Source: Paenibacillus maysiensis
Lineage (GTDB): Bacteria; Bacillota; Bacilli; Paenibacillales; Paenibacillaceae
NCBI RefSeq assembly: GCF_000520815.1
Contig: NZ_ASRY01000289.1
Span: forward strand, 53,655 to 117,654
Length of the DNA stretch: 64,000 nt
Direction: 5' to 3'
Made by a program: the position numbers and the translations under genes. Below are positions 17,711 through 27,035 of this stretch, in pieces (position 1 is the stretch's first letter; each line of letters starts with the position of its first letter). A model generated the notes under the pieces. That model was not told the origin of the DNA. It saw only the letters and a list, made by a program, of their open reading frames with translations, and made no database searches.

Positions 17711-19111
17711 TTATACGCGGTTATCAGCATGTCGACGCTGTAGCTCTTGAACCATTTCTGCGTGTCTGCTGTCTGTCAGCTTGTACATTTTACCGATTAC
17801 CAGCATGGCAATGAGCAGGGCAACAGCCGGATAGAGACACAGCAGCGCCTTGATTCCGAGCAGCGTTCCAGAGGTTTGAACTACATTTGGGACATATCCG
17901 ATAAACGCCAGCCCGATCCCGGACAGAAAGCCGGACAAGGATTGAGCCAATTTGCGTGAAAAGTTAAAAAGCGAGTAGGTAATCCCTTCCTTCCGCTCCC
18001 CGGATGACCATTCGCCGTAGTCAATGATATCGGAGACAAAGGCCCAGGTAACCCCGTTAGGAATACTAATACCAATAAACGAAATACTGGCCAGAATGGT
18101 GAAAATATATACATTCGAAGGCATAAAGAAGTTCATGGAGTCGGCAATGACACTGACCAGCATCCCAAGCATGGCTGTTTTTCGTTTACCGAAGCGCCGC
18201 ACTAGCTTGGGCAGGAATAATACACCCAGCAACGAAGAACCGATTATAATAAAATTCATATAAGCCATTAATTCTACATGTCCCAAATTATATTCGGCAA
18301 AATAGATCAGTAACGCAGACTTGATATTGTACGCGGATATGGTGAAAATCGTCATCAACACGAGTACCAGCAGAGGCTTGTTGGTCGTAAAGGTATGCAC
18401 GATCACGCCAAAAGAAAGTTTTTCCTTCGGTCCCGACTGACTGACAATACGCTCCTTCGTTCCCCGATAGCATACGATGAAAGCGATCACACCAATGAGA
18501 GACATGATCCCCATCACGACCGGATATCCAACATGATGGTTAGGAAACAGTAAAATAAGCGGCATGACAATGACACTGGTTACGAACAATGCGCCCAGTG
18601 ATCCTGCCTGACGGAAAGATGACAATGAGGCACGCTGTATAGTATCCTGCGTAATGGCGGCACCCAGCGAGCCGTATGGAATGTTTACAATAGAATATCC
18701 AACACCCCAGATCATATAAGACGCATAGGCGTAAATAAGTTTGCCTGTGGGTGAAATATTCGGTGAAATAAAGGTAAGAACCGTAAGAATAGCAAGGATA
18801 ACGCTTCCAACGATAAGAAAAGGTCTAAATTTTCCGCGTGTACCAATATGCTTGCGATAATCAACAAAGGACCCGACAATGGGATCACAGACGGCGGCAA
18901 ACAGCTTGCTGACCAAGAAAATGATTGCGGCTGCTCCTGCTGAAACTCCTGCTACATCCGTAAAAAATTTCAGCAAATACAACTGTCCCAAATCAAACAT
19001 GAATCCGTTTCCAAAGTCACCCATACCATACGAAATCTTTTCTTTCAGGCTGATATGCTCACCTGTCTTGTTGTCAGTTTGGATGCTCTCCTGAACGATA
19101 GGCACTCCCAT
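17711..19111 (-). CDS. GPH-family sugar:cation symporter (YjmB/UidB-like)
   Basis: 466 residues with about 12 membrane segments. LKEKISYGMGDFGNGFMFDL near residue 25 is the N-terminal signature of glycoside-pentoside-hexuronide symporters (MelB/UidB/XynB), as are VCDPIVGSFVDYRKHIGTRG and the C-terminal SDIIDYGEWSSGERKEGITY. In Bacillus subtilis yjmB follows uxaC in the exu operon, and this gene occupies the same place. It is likely to import hexuronates or short uronic acid oligomers, driven by Na+ or H+. Confidence 0.88.
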   Translation of the reverse strand: MGVPIVQESIQTDNKTGEHISLKEKISYGMGDFGNGFMFDLGQLYLLKFFTDVAGVSAGAAAIIFLVSKLFAAVCDPIVGSFVDYRKHIGTRGKFRPFLIVGSVILAILTVLTFISPNISPTGKLIYAYASYMIWGVGYSIVNIPYGSLGAAITQDTIQRASLSSFRQAGSLGALFVTSVIVMPLILLFPNHHVGYPVVMGIMSLIGVIAFIVCYRGTKERIVSQSGPKEKLSFGVIVHTFTTNKPLLVLVLMTIFTISAYNIKSALLIYFAEYNLGHVELMAYMNFIIIGSSLLGVLFLPKLVRRFGKRKTAMLGMLVSVIADSMNFFMPSNVYIFTILASISFIGISIPNGVTWAFVSDIIDYGEWSSGERKEGITYSLFNFSRKLAQSLSGFLSGIGLAFIGYVPNVVQTSGTLLGIKALLCLYPAVALLIAMLVIGKMYKLTDSRHAEMVQELQRRHADNRV

Positions 19112-19259
19112 AGCCTGCTCACTCCTCTATCTTTGTAATTATTTTCACATTCTTGTCTGATACGTATTCTGTTTTCAATCCCCCTTACCCGGAGCTTGAA
19201 TTGCCTCCCGGCAAGGGCATCTATTGAAATGTGAATTTACAAGTTCCTTCTGTACATCA

Positions 19260-20684
19260 TCACTTGCTGTGAACAACCGTCGGGAAATTAAAATATTGCT
19301 TGGCATTATTGTAGCTAATGTTTTGTACCATTTCTCCGAGCAGCTCCAGATCCTCAGGTGCCTTGCCCTCCTGTACCCATGTTCCGATCAAATCACAAAG
19401 TATCCGCCGGAAATATTCGTGCCGTGTATAGGACAGGAAGCTGCGGGAATCCGTCAGCATACCAATGAAGCGGGACAGCACACCATAGTTTGCGAGCAGC
19501 TTCAATTGCTCCAGCATGCCTTCGATATGGTCGTTATACCACCAAGCGGTACCAAACTGGATTTTACCTGGTGTTCCGCCAGACTGGAAACCGCCTGCAA
19601 GACTTGCCAGCACCGGATAATCAACTGAGTTGAGTGAATACAAAATTGTTCGCGGCAGACCTCCTGCCAGCTCCTGTGCATCCAGCAATGCCGCCAGCGG
19701 ACGAGCGATGGAGCCGTCATTCACTGCATCATAGCCTGTATCCGGTCCCAAGCTGCGGAACATGGCCGTGTTATTGTTACGCAGTGCGTGAATATGGTAC
19801 TGCATAGCCCAGCCATGCTCTGCATACTGTTTCCCAAGGAATACAAGGACGTACGATTTGTATTTCGCCTCTTCTAATGGAGTCACATGGCCTTCCTCCA
19901 GCGCCTTGCTGTATATCGCTGCCGCTTCCTCATGTGTTGTTTCTTCATAAACGACCGTATCCAGCGCATGATCGGACACCCTTCCTCCAGCAGCATGGAA
20001 GTGACGGACCCTGCTCGCCAGCGCGTTCAAAAATCCTTCCAGACCGGAAACATCCAGTCCGCTCACTTCACCCAATCGAGCGACCCAAGGCTGGAATGTT
20101 TCGCGGTTAATTTCCAGTGCTTTGTCTGGGCGGAAGCTTGGCAGTACAGCCACTGGAAAATCCGTCAGCTTGCTAATTTGCTTATGATATTCGAGATGGT
20201 CCGTCGGATCATCAGTAGTGCACACAACGGTTACCTTTGAATTCACAATCAGATCACGTGCCCTAAAACCCTTTCCTTGCAGCTTTTGGTTCACCTTTTC
20301 CCAAATCACAGGCGCATTCTGTTCGTTCAGCAGTTCATGGACACCAAAAAAGCGCTGAAGCTCTAAATGCGTCCAATGATACAGCGGGTTGCCGATCAGT
20401 GTAGGTACGGTTTTGGCCCAAGCCAAAAATTTGTCATAATCTTCCGCATCTCCAGTAATCAGGCGTTCCTCAACTCCATTGGCCCGCATGAGTCTCCATT
20501 TGTAATGATCTCCGTACAGCCATGCTTCTGTAATGTTTTTGAACGTTTTATTTTCGTAAATTTCCTGTGGACTTAAATGACAGTGATAGTCGATAATCGG
20601 TAGATCCTTGGCATACTGATGATACAAAATTTCAGCGGTTGGATTGCTCAACAAAAAGTTGTCGTCTAAAAATGCTTTGGTCAT
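19260..20684 (-). CDS. uxaC: Glucuronate isomerase (uronate isomerase)
   Basis: 474 residues of the amidohydrolase superfamily. It interconverts glucuronate/fructuronate and galacturonate/tagaturonate, the first step of both branches. Metal-site motif DYHCHLSPQEIYE lies near residue 34; TTDDPTDHLEYHKQI and SRFIGMLTDSRSFLSYTRHE are further family blocks. It is the first gene of uxaC-symporter-exuR. No uxuA or uxuB (mannonate branch) is in the window, so only the galacturonate branch is complete here. Confidence 0.96.
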   Translation of the reverse strand: MTKAFLDDNFLLSNPTAEILYHQYAKDLPIIDYHCHLSPQEIYENKTFKNITEAWLYGDHYKWRLMRANGVEERLITGDAEDYDKFLAWAKTVPTLIGNPLYHWTHLELQRFFGVHELLNEQNAPVIWEKVNQKLQGKGFRARDLIVNSKVTVVCTTDDPTDHLEYHKQISKLTDFPVAVLPSFRPDKALEINRETFQPWVARLGEVSGLDVSGLEGFLNALASRVRHFHAAGGRVSDHALDTVVYEETTHEEAAAIYSKALEEGHVTPLEEAKYKSYVLVFLGKQYAEHGWAMQYHIHALRNNNTAMFRSLGPDTGYDAVNDGSIARPLAALLDAQELAGGLPRTILYSLNSVDYPVLASLAGGFQSGGTPGKIQFGTAWWYNDHIEGMLEQLKLLANYGVLSRFIGMLTDSRSFLSYTRHEYFRRILCDLIGTWVQEGKAPEDLELLGEMVQNISYNNAKQYFNFPTVVHSK

Positions 20685-20722
20685 GGCTCATTCGTCCCTT
20701 CTATAATCATGTTTCTGAATAA

Positions 20723-20895
20723 TTGTTAACGTGAACAAAAAAGAATTCGATCTTGCTGCTATTCAGTAATAGCATTCTATAACGCATAGCAGGTTACCTA
20801 CTTATATCAAATGATACCGCTATAATACGATACCTGCATGGCATGTCGAATCACCCTTGATTACTTCTCCTTAAATTTAATGTTTACGTTAACAA
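20723..20895 (-). promoter_or_regulatory. uxaC promoter flanked by two ExuR-like operators
   Basis: On the minus strand TTCGAC (20845-20850) and TATTAT (20822-20827) are 17 bases apart. An ACGTTAAC core lies on each side: 20886-20894 upstream of the -35 and 20724-20733 (as TGTTAACGTG) in the leader. Two flanking sites suggest looping or dual-site repression by the LacI-type regulator. Confidence 0.6.
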
Positions 20896-20956
20896 CAATT
20901 ACATTGTAACCGCTATCCTTTGCAGAGGAAAGTGATTTTTATCATGTGGAGGAACA

Positions 20957-20997
20957 AAAAAACAGACCTGCCACAACCTCTGCAGATCTGTTTTCTT
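20957..20997. terminator. Hairpin terminator in the uxaC-alsS divergent gap
   Basis: AACAGACCTGC pairs with GCAGATCTGTT (one mismatch). T tails follow on both strands, TTTTCTT on plus and TTTTTTT on minus. Neither flanking gene reads toward it. The stretch 20901-21313 holds no convincing protein gene; besides this hairpin it contains a second, weaker one (ATGCCC...GGGCAT, 21078-21103) and a cre-like site. Confidence 0.6.
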
Positions 20998-21170
20998 CGT
21001 CCAGCTTTATTTCAGACTATTATGAAACGTTTCAACTTTCACTCCCTCTTCCCCTTCATCTTGTCATTTTCAATAAAATGCCCCTCACTTATTTTAGGGC
21101 ATGAGCATTGTTTGAAAATCCTTTATTTCCAAATCTCCGCAATTTTTATTTTTCCTCTTAAACCGCGCTT

Positions 21171-21184
21171 TGAAAACGTTTTTA
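21171..21184 (+). promoter_or_regulatory. Near-consensus cre (CcpA) site upstream of alsS
   Basis: TGAAAACGTTTTTA matches the catabolite-responsive element TGWAANCGNTNWCA at 13 of 14 positions. It lies about 130 bases before the alsS start, compatible with carbon-overflow control of acetoin synthesis. Confidence 0.4.
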
Positions 21185-21313
21185 TATATTTTCGCTCTTT
21201 TTCAGAAAATTTTACTCTTGAAAGTACCAGTTATTGTATTATAATTGTCATATACAACCAATGTTTTACATTGAAAGTATTTTGTAACCATATCCAAAGA
21301 AGAGGTGATTGCG

Positions 21314-23002
21314 TTGAGCACAAAAGTGCAAACTATCCATGCTAAAACCGCTACAAAAGGAGCTGACCTCGTTGTCGATTGCTTGATTAAACAAGGTGTA
21401 ACGCACATTTTTGGTATTCCAGGTGCCAAGATTGACTCGGTTTTCGATGTCCTTCAAGATCGAGGTCCAGAATTGATCATATGCCGTCATGAACAAAATG
21501 CCGCCTTTATGGCCGCTGCAGTCGGTCGATTAACTGGGAAGCCAGGCGTATGCCTTGTCACCTCTGGTCCCGGTGCATCCAATTTGGCGACAGGACTTGT
21601 CACTGCTAATGCAGAGAGTGATCCCGTCGTCGCTCTTGCAGGTGCAGTCCCAAGATCCGAACGCCTGAAACGCACGCATCAATCCATGGATAATGCCGGT
21701 TTATTCGAGCCGATCACTAAATATAGTGTAGAAGTAGAACATCCTGATAATGTACCGGAAGCTATTACTAACGCATTTCGGATTGCGACCTCAGCCCAGC
21801 CTGGAGCCACGTTTGTCAGTCTGCCGCAGGACGTGTTGACTTCGTCATCCGAAGTGACAGCCATTGAGAAGCTTTCTCTCCCACAGCTTGGAATCGCACC
21901 AGCCGGTCTCATCAAACAAGTCGCAGGCCAAATCAGAAAAGCCAAACTGCCCGTACTTCTCCTCGGTATGAAAGCCAGTACGCCTGAAGCCACAGCAGCC
22001 ATCCGTGAACTGATTCGAAATACGGATTTGCCTGTCGTCGAAACCTTCCAGGCTGCCGGAGCCATTTCCCGCGAATTGGAGAATCATTATTTTGGCCGAG
22101 TCGGTCTGTTCCACAATCAGCCGGGTGACATGCTCCTTGGAGCCGCAGATCTGGTGCTGACTATTGGCTATGACCCCATTGAATACGATCCGAAAAACTG
22201 GAACATTCCTGCAAACCGGACCCTCATTCATCTCGATGATCATCAGGCGGATATCGACCATGATTATCAACCGGATTACGAACTGATCGGCAATATAGCC
22301 CTGATCGTGCGCAGTCTCGCAGAAGAATTGCCTACAGTAAAACTACCTGAAGCCTCATGCGCCCAACTGAATCGTCTTCGTCACGAGCTGAACGAGCAAG
22401 CCGCCGTTCCTGCTCGCAAGCACAACTATCTGATTCATCCATTACAATTCATTCGTACGCTGCGCAGCCTGATTGATGATAACGTCACGGTCACCTGCGA
22501 TGTGGGTTCACACTACATTTGGATGGCCCGGTATTTCCGCTCCTATGAGCCGCGTCGCCTTCTGTTCAGTAACGGAATGCAGACACTCGGTGTAGCTCTT
22601 CCCTGGGGCATTGCTGCCACACTAGTCAATCCCGGTCAAAAAGTCGTTTCCATTTCTGGCGACGGAGGATTTCTTTTCTCATCCATGGAGCTTGAAACTG
22701 CCGTACGTCTCAACTCCCCACTTGTGCATATTGTATGGAGAGACGGTACCTACGACATGGTCGCCTTTCAACAACAGATTAAATACGGCAGAACGTCCGG
22801 CGTAGAATTCGGAGATGTGGATGTCGTGAAATATGCCGAAAGCTTCGGGGCAACCGGATTGCGCGTGCATTCCCCTGAAGAACTGGAGAGCGTATTGCAA
22901 CAGGCACTACATACCGATGGCCCCGTGGTCGTCGATATTCCGATTGATTATCAGGATAATATCCAGTTGGGACGTAAACTGCTGCCCAATCAGTTAAACT
23001 GA
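21314..23002 (+). CDS. alsS: Acetolactate synthase, catabolic (acetoin pathway)
   Basis: 562 residues. It condenses two pyruvates to alpha-acetolactate using thiamine diphosphate. It matches Bacillus AlsS in every block: [60 protein letters not shown], and the thiamine motif [19 protein letters not shown]. The start is the TTG at 21314, with AGAGGTG 6 bases upstream; an in-frame GTG at 21305 overlaps that site. alsD follows after 162 bases. No alsR is adjacent, unlike in B. subtilis. Product flow is toward acetoin and 2,3-butanediol, a hallmark of P. polymyxa. Confidence 0.96.
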   Translation: MSTKVQTIHAKTATKGADLVVDCLIKQGVTHIFGIPGAKIDSVFDVLQDRGPELIICRHEQNAAFMAAAVGRLTGKPGVCLVTSGPGASNLATGLVTANAESDPVVALAGAVPRSERLKRTHQSMDNAGLFEPITKYSVEVEHPDNVPEAITNAFRIATSAQPGATFVSLPQDVLTSSSEVTAIEKLSLPQLGIAPAGLIKQVAGQIRKAKLPVLLLGMKASTPEATAAIRELIRNTDLPVVETFQAAGAISRELENHYFGRVGLFHNQPGDMLLGAADLVLTIGYDPIEYDPKNWNIPANRTLIHLDDHQADIDHDYQPDYELIGNIALIVRSLAEELPTVKLPEASCAQLNRLRHELNEQAAVPARKHNYLIHPLQFIRTLRSLIDDNVTVTCDVGSHYIWMARYFRSYEPRRLLFSNGMQTLGVALPWGIAATLVNPGQKVVSISGDGGFLFSSMELETAVRLNSPLVHIVWRDGTYDMVAFQQQIKYGRTSGVEFGDVDVVKYAESFGATGLRVHSPEELESVLQQALHTDGPVVVDIPIDYQDNIQLGRKLLPNQLN

Positions 23003-23164
23003 ATTCACAGTTGCCCAATCGTGACGGCTTTGTGACAATGAATGGAGTTTAACGTTTTTTTTATGAGTTTTTTGGGTTATCCATGTTATTTACTGAAATT
23101 TTACGTTTATTATTGAAAAAGAAAGAAAATAAATGCATACAATTACAAAAGGAAGTGTATTACC

Positions 23165-23911
23165 ATGACCGTTGCAGGACTGGAAACCAAGCAAGAAACT
23201 GATCATGATATTTACCAAACGTCCACTATGCTTGCTCTATTAGATGGTCTTTATGACGGAGTTGTTGCCTTTGAGGAGTTGCAAAAGCACGGGGATTTCG
23301 GAATTGGTACCTTTGATCAACTGAATGGCGAGATGATTGCGTTTGATGGTGAGTTTTATCACTTGCTTCCAGACGGTACGGCCCATCGTGTAAAACCGGA
23401 AGAGACAACTCCCTTTTCCACAGTCACCTTTTTCCGTGAAGATTTCACATATACTATTGACCGTCCCATGCATCGTGAAGAGCTGGAAGCTCTGCTGCTA
23501 AAGCTGTTTCCAAGTCGTAATCTGTTCTATGCCTTCCGTATGGACGGCACTTTTCGTGAAGTGAAGACACGCACCGTGCCTCACCAGGTGAAGCCTTACA
23601 AGCCTTTTATCGAAGCGACCAAATCACAGCCCACGTTCTCCTTTAACGACGCTTCCGGCGTGATTACCGGGTTTTGGACACCTGCGTATGCTCAAGGAAT
23701 TGGAGTGGCCGGTTTCCATTTGCACTTTATTAACGACGAACGCACCGGAGGCGGACATGTCTTTGATTTTGTTGTCGACAAGTGCACAATTCGTGTTTGT
23801 CAAAAATCCAATCTGCACCTCGTCCTGCCCGAAACACCGGATTATTTGGCCGCCAACCTGTCCAGAGAAAATCTGGAGAAGGAAATCGCCGTTACCGAGG
23901 GTGCGCAATAA
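23165..23911 (+). CDS. alsD: Alpha-acetolactate decarboxylase
   Basis: 248 residues. It converts acetolactate to (R)-acetoin and CO2. Family blocks are STMLALLDGLYDG, HGDFGIGTFDQLNGEMIAFD, and the zinc-site histidines in GVAGFHLHF and GGGHVFDF, all present. The ATG has AAAGGAAG 9 bases upstream. It forms the alsS-alsD operon and ends in a strong terminator. Confidence 0.96.
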   Translation: MTVAGLETKQETDHDIYQTSTMLALLDGLYDGVVAFEELQKHGDFGIGTFDQLNGEMIAFDGEFYHLLPDGTAHRVKPEETTPFSTVTFFREDFTYTIDRPMHREELEALLLKLFPSRNLFYAFRMDGTFREVKTRTVPHQVKPYKPFIEATKSQPTFSFNDASGVITGFWTPAYAQGIGVAGFHLHFINDERTGGGHVFDFVVDKCTIRVCQKSNLHLVLPETPDYLAANLSRENLEKEIAVTEGAQ

Positions 23912-24002
23912 TCGCAGTGTATGATTCAACAAGGTACAGTCTATATAAATTGAACTGGAAATGTACATGACGTGCCACTCCGCCAACCCCAAGTAAAAAC
24001 CA

Positions 24003-24055
24003 AAGATCGCAGCCCAGAAGAGATACTTGATGCTCTCTGGCTGCGATCTTTTTTA
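24003..24055 (+). terminator. Terminator of alsS-alsD
   Basis: AAGATCGCAGCC pairs with GGCTGCGATCTT (with further pairing inside) and is followed by TTTTTT. This is a strong rho-independent terminator. Confidence 0.9.
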
Positions 24056-24117
24056 GTATGCACTTCCGAATAAATGCGCGATAATGATTATCTATTGTTT
24101 TTCTCATCATTTCATAC

Positions 24118-24603
24118 TTACGTCTCAATCTGATCCAGCTTATCTGCATAATATTGAATCGCTCGTGAGTACGCTTGTGTTGGCGAGTCCGAGGTGGTTT
24201 CAGCCAGCTCCGTTAACAGGCCTTGCATGGCCTTCCCATGTTCTCCAAGATTGTATAACACCATCGCATAAAATACGCGAAACGGCCTGTAATCCGAAAA
24301 TTCGTTCATGCCTGTTTCAAGGCACGATTTCGCCTTGGCATACTCTCCCAAAACACGGTACGTGCTGCCTAATCCTAGGATCGCCCCTTTCCTCGATTCT
24401 GCCGATAACGTCATACCCAGACTTTTTTCGTAAAAAGGTACTGCTTCCCTCTCCAGTCCTAATGTATCATGCGTCCAAGCCGTCTGATACCACAGCTCGG
24501 CATCATTCTGCTCCTGCTCCAATGCCTTCAATAACAGCTTGCGCGCTTCCTCCGCCTGCCCTGTGCGCCTTAGCTCGCTGGCTTTTGCAATAATATCGTT
24601 CAT
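24118..24603 (-). CDS. Tetratricopeptide repeat protein
   Basis: 161 residues, all helical, with about three TPR units (AEEARKLLLKALEQEQNDAE; AVPFYEKSLGMTLSAESRKG; GEYAKAKSCLETGMNEFSDY). It resembles the TPR_5 type of small Firmicute proteins. There is no signal peptide, membrane segment or catalytic domain. The ribosome binding site is weak (GAGTG). It sits between the alsSD terminator and the TIR-SLOG gene on the same strand as the latter, but its base composition is ordinary, so I would not include it in the defence cassette. Confidence 0.75.
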   Translation of the reverse strand: MNDIIAKASELRRTGQAEEARKLLLKALEQEQNDAELWYQTAWTHDTLGLEREAVPFYEKSLGMTLSAESRKGAILGLGSTYRVLGEYAKAKSCLETGMNEFSDYRPFRVFYAMVLYNLGEHGKAMQGLLTELAETTSDSPTQAYSRAIQYYADKLDQIET

Positions 24604-24635
24604 GTCAGATCACTCGTTTCGAATATTAGCTAATT

Positions 24636-26663
24636 TTAAATAGACAATCTACCTAATCCTGTGAAAATTAAGCCTATTATTTCACTGAGATTTTTTGATT
24701 GAAACAGAATGTTATTTTCATTCAGGGTAAGCCCATTATGCAGACCTGCTACCCCTTTTTCATTAAATAATTTCTGAAGCTTTAAAAAGTTTATAGATTC
24801 ATAATCATTCAAGGCTGCTTCTAAATTGAACAAATCAAAAAATCTCTTGTATTCTTCATTTTTTGTATAGAAATCTTCGGTTAGCTCTTCTCGTTGTTCT
24901 CCGAGTAAAGCTCCAGAAATTACACTAGCTGCTCCACCAAAACCTCCAATCACAAACGTTGGCGTACCACTCATTAAAGATATATATGCTTCTTCAAAAA
25001 CTCCCGGGTACTTACCCTTAAAATCCCTAATCTTCCCCCCGATAATAACCCTTGCAGAGATATTTTTGTTCATTGCTGTCCTCATCTTTGTTAATGATAT
25101 CGACCAGATTACTTTGTCAGCTGCTGTTTTTGCATCATATACCTTATACGGATCTCTAGAGGTACATGTTGTAGGAATGACATCTATCAGATTCACAATA
25201 TCTTGTAAATCTCCCTTTTCTTTTTTTGAAATAACAGCACACAAAGGATATGCTAAATAATTGTCTATTTTTTCAAATGGCTTGATTTGCGCCTTATTAT
25301 AAGTCCTAGCTAAATCAAATAATAACTGAGCGAAATTAAAAGTGGAATTATAACGAACATCACCACCATAGGCTAGTTGGTACCCACTGGCAAGAAGATA
25401 TCGGGATACTTCTACTAAAGCGTCACGAAGGTGGATTTTTCCATATCCCTCTTGATGCATTTCTTCAACTTCTGAAATAGATAATCCAATTTTGGAACCA
25501 GATATATCATTCTCAATTTCAACCTTATTAACAGCCGGAAGCATTGTAGGGGTAATATATTGAATCTGATGGTTAGCAAGATTAAGAATATCGATTTCTT
25601 CCTGACTCAGAGGAGGATCGGGATAAATAATATATTTTTCATCTTGAACAAGACCCGAAAAAAGAGTCAGCAGCTCGGGAGGATAAGAAAAAATATTTCT
25701 TTCCTTAGCTGGAATGGGTAATTTCCTCACCAAATAATCCATAAACATTTCATGATACTTAAAACGAAGTGTCTCCGCCAAAGTAAATAGAATAATTTTG
25801 AAATTTTTATTTTTTTTATTCCCCTTCTGGTTTATTCGAATAGTTTTTACATTGGCCATGTAAGGAAAACTGCGACTCTCCCCCTCATTAAACAGATTGA
25901 TTAATACCATAGGTCGATTGTGTTTTTTGGCCAATACCACTTCTCTCCGGCACCACTCTCTAGAAGAATACTTATCGGTATGTATTGCCACAAATACAGA
26001 TTTATTAATATGGGATTCAATCTCTTGTGGAAAATCATATCCGAATGCAATATCGTTAGCATCAAAAAATGTTTTCAAAGGAGTTTCAGCACTGATAAAG
26101 GAACATAAACTTTTAGCAAAGTTAACACCGTCTTCTTTAGCATGGCTAATAAAAAGTTTGACAGGTCCATTCGCTCGACTGTTTTTATCTTCCTCATTGA
26201 TTCTTTTAACGTTGTACAATAACCTACAAAACTCATGCGTGAGCATACTAGCTATATAAATCCAGTCATTATCATGCTCATATGACCTGATAAAGTTTTT
26301 TTTCAATAAACTATTTTTCAGGTTAAATGCATTTCTCTCTATTGCTATAGGATATAACATAAATTTTTTGGGAAACTTCTCATTAACTGCTAACAATTGA
26401 TTAATATATTTGTCCCATTCATTATCAATGACCATATTCGAGTCTACCAGCAAAACTACCGCTGTAAACACTGAATCTTCTGTAGAAATTGGACTTAAGT
26501 TTTCTCCACTCCGAAAGAAAACAGGTATGCTTATACCTCTGGAAAAAGAATCATTAACATCTCTATTGAAAAAGGTGAAAATGTTTTCAGCCAATTCTAA
26601 ACCCTCATTAAATTCATGATGCCAGCCCACATAGATATTTAGTGGCGTCTTAAACTCTTGCAT
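24636..26663 (-). CDS. TIR and SLOG domain protein (candidate antiphage effector/sensor)
   Basis: 675 residues in three parts. Residues about 1-130 form a degenerate TIR-like Rossmann domain (LNIYVGWHHEFNEGLELAEN). Residues about 165-310 are a canonical TIR domain (KLFISHAKEDGVNFAKSLCS, DANDIAFGYDFPQEIES) whose SREWCRREVVLA stretch carries the presumed catalytic glutamate for NAD+ cleavage. Residues about 400-600 resemble a SLOG nucleotide-binding domain, with LRDALVEVSRYLLASGYQLA, YGGD and the glycine-rich TFVIGGFGGAASVISGAL loop. TIR and SLOG domains occur together in Thoeris and CBASS-related immunity. The ATG has AAGGGAG upstream. It is AT-rich, and it is the last gene of the minus-strand island. 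Confidence 0.8.
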   Translation of the reverse strand: MQEFKTPLNIYVGWHHEFNEGLELAENIFTFFNRDVNDSFSRGISIPVFFRSGENLSPISTEDSVFTAVVLLVDSNMVIDNEWDKYINQLLAVNEKFPKKFMLYPIAIERNAFNLKNSLLKKNFIRSYEHDNDWIYIASMLTHEFCRLLYNVKRINEEDKNSRANGPVKLFISHAKEDGVNFAKSLCSFISAETPLKTFFDANDIAFGYDFPQEIESHINKSVFVAIHTDKYSSREWCRREVVLAKKHNRPMVLINLFNEGESRSFPYMANVKTIRINQKGNKKNKNFKIILFTLAETLRFKYHEMFMDYLVRKLPIPAKERNIFSYPPELLTLFSGLVQDEKYIIYPDPPLSQEEIDILNLANHQIQYITPTMLPAVNKVEIENDISGSKIGLSISEVEEMHQEGYGKIHLRDALVEVSRYLLASGYQLAYGGDVRYNSTFNFAQLLFDLARTYNKAQIKPFEKIDNYLAYPLCAVISKKEKGDLQDIVNLIDVIPTTCTSRDPYKVYDAKTAADKVIWSISLTKMRTAMNKNISARVIIGGKIRDFKGKYPGVFEEAYISLMSGTPTFVIGGFGGAASVISGALLGEQREELTEDFYTKNEEYKRFFDLFNLEAALNDYESINFLKLQKLFNEKGVAGLHNGLTLNENNILFQSKNLSEIIGLIFTGLGRLSI

Positions 26664-26680
26664 ATAGCTTCTCCCTTAAT

Positions 26681-27002
26681 TTAAAGTAAATTTCTCCATT
26701 CAAAAAGATTTCTCTTTAAATTGGCAGTTCTCTCACCATACCCGCACAAGGATGAATAAATTTCCCAATCAACCCATCGCCTTGACCAAGTAGACTCGCC
26801 AATTAATACAAATGTTACAGTTGAATCTTTAAGATGCTTAGTTCGAATCTACTTAAGTATATAGTCATCTTCATGACTAATAATTTCACGAGACAGTGAA
26901 GGAATCAATAAAAGTATTGTCTTGCCCATAGAAATCTCTGAATAGGTTTGCATACGCTTGATCTTTAGCGTGATGATAACTAACGAATACTTTGTAGGCC
27001 AA
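26681..27002 (-). pseudogene. Decayed ThsB-like TIR gene
   Basis: A good start (TTG at 27002, GGGAGG 8 bases upstream) leads into AYKVFVSYHHAKDQAY and DFYGQDNTFIDS, then a stop. A second frame continues with KHLKDSTVTFVLIGESTWSR and RWVDWEIYSS to a stop at 26681. Both halves match the ThsB/DUF1863-type TIR fold (beta-1 FVSYHH, later DSTVTxVLIGxxTWxRxxVDWEI). At least two stop codons and one frameshift separate them. It is a third TIR gene in the cassette, now broken. Confidence 0.8.
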
Positions 27003-27035
27003 AAAATTCACCTCCCTACTTAAATTTGTTAATCA

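Noticed and set aside
20920..21345. 141-codon open frame in the uxaC-alsS gap
   Set aside because: No ribosome binding site, odd Phe/Ser/Cys-rich composition, and it runs through hairpins and into alsS in the wrong frame.
24118..24603. TPR protein as a member of the TIR defence cassette
   Set aside because: Same strand and close, but ordinary base composition and a generic TPR protein; nothing ties it to the TIR genes.
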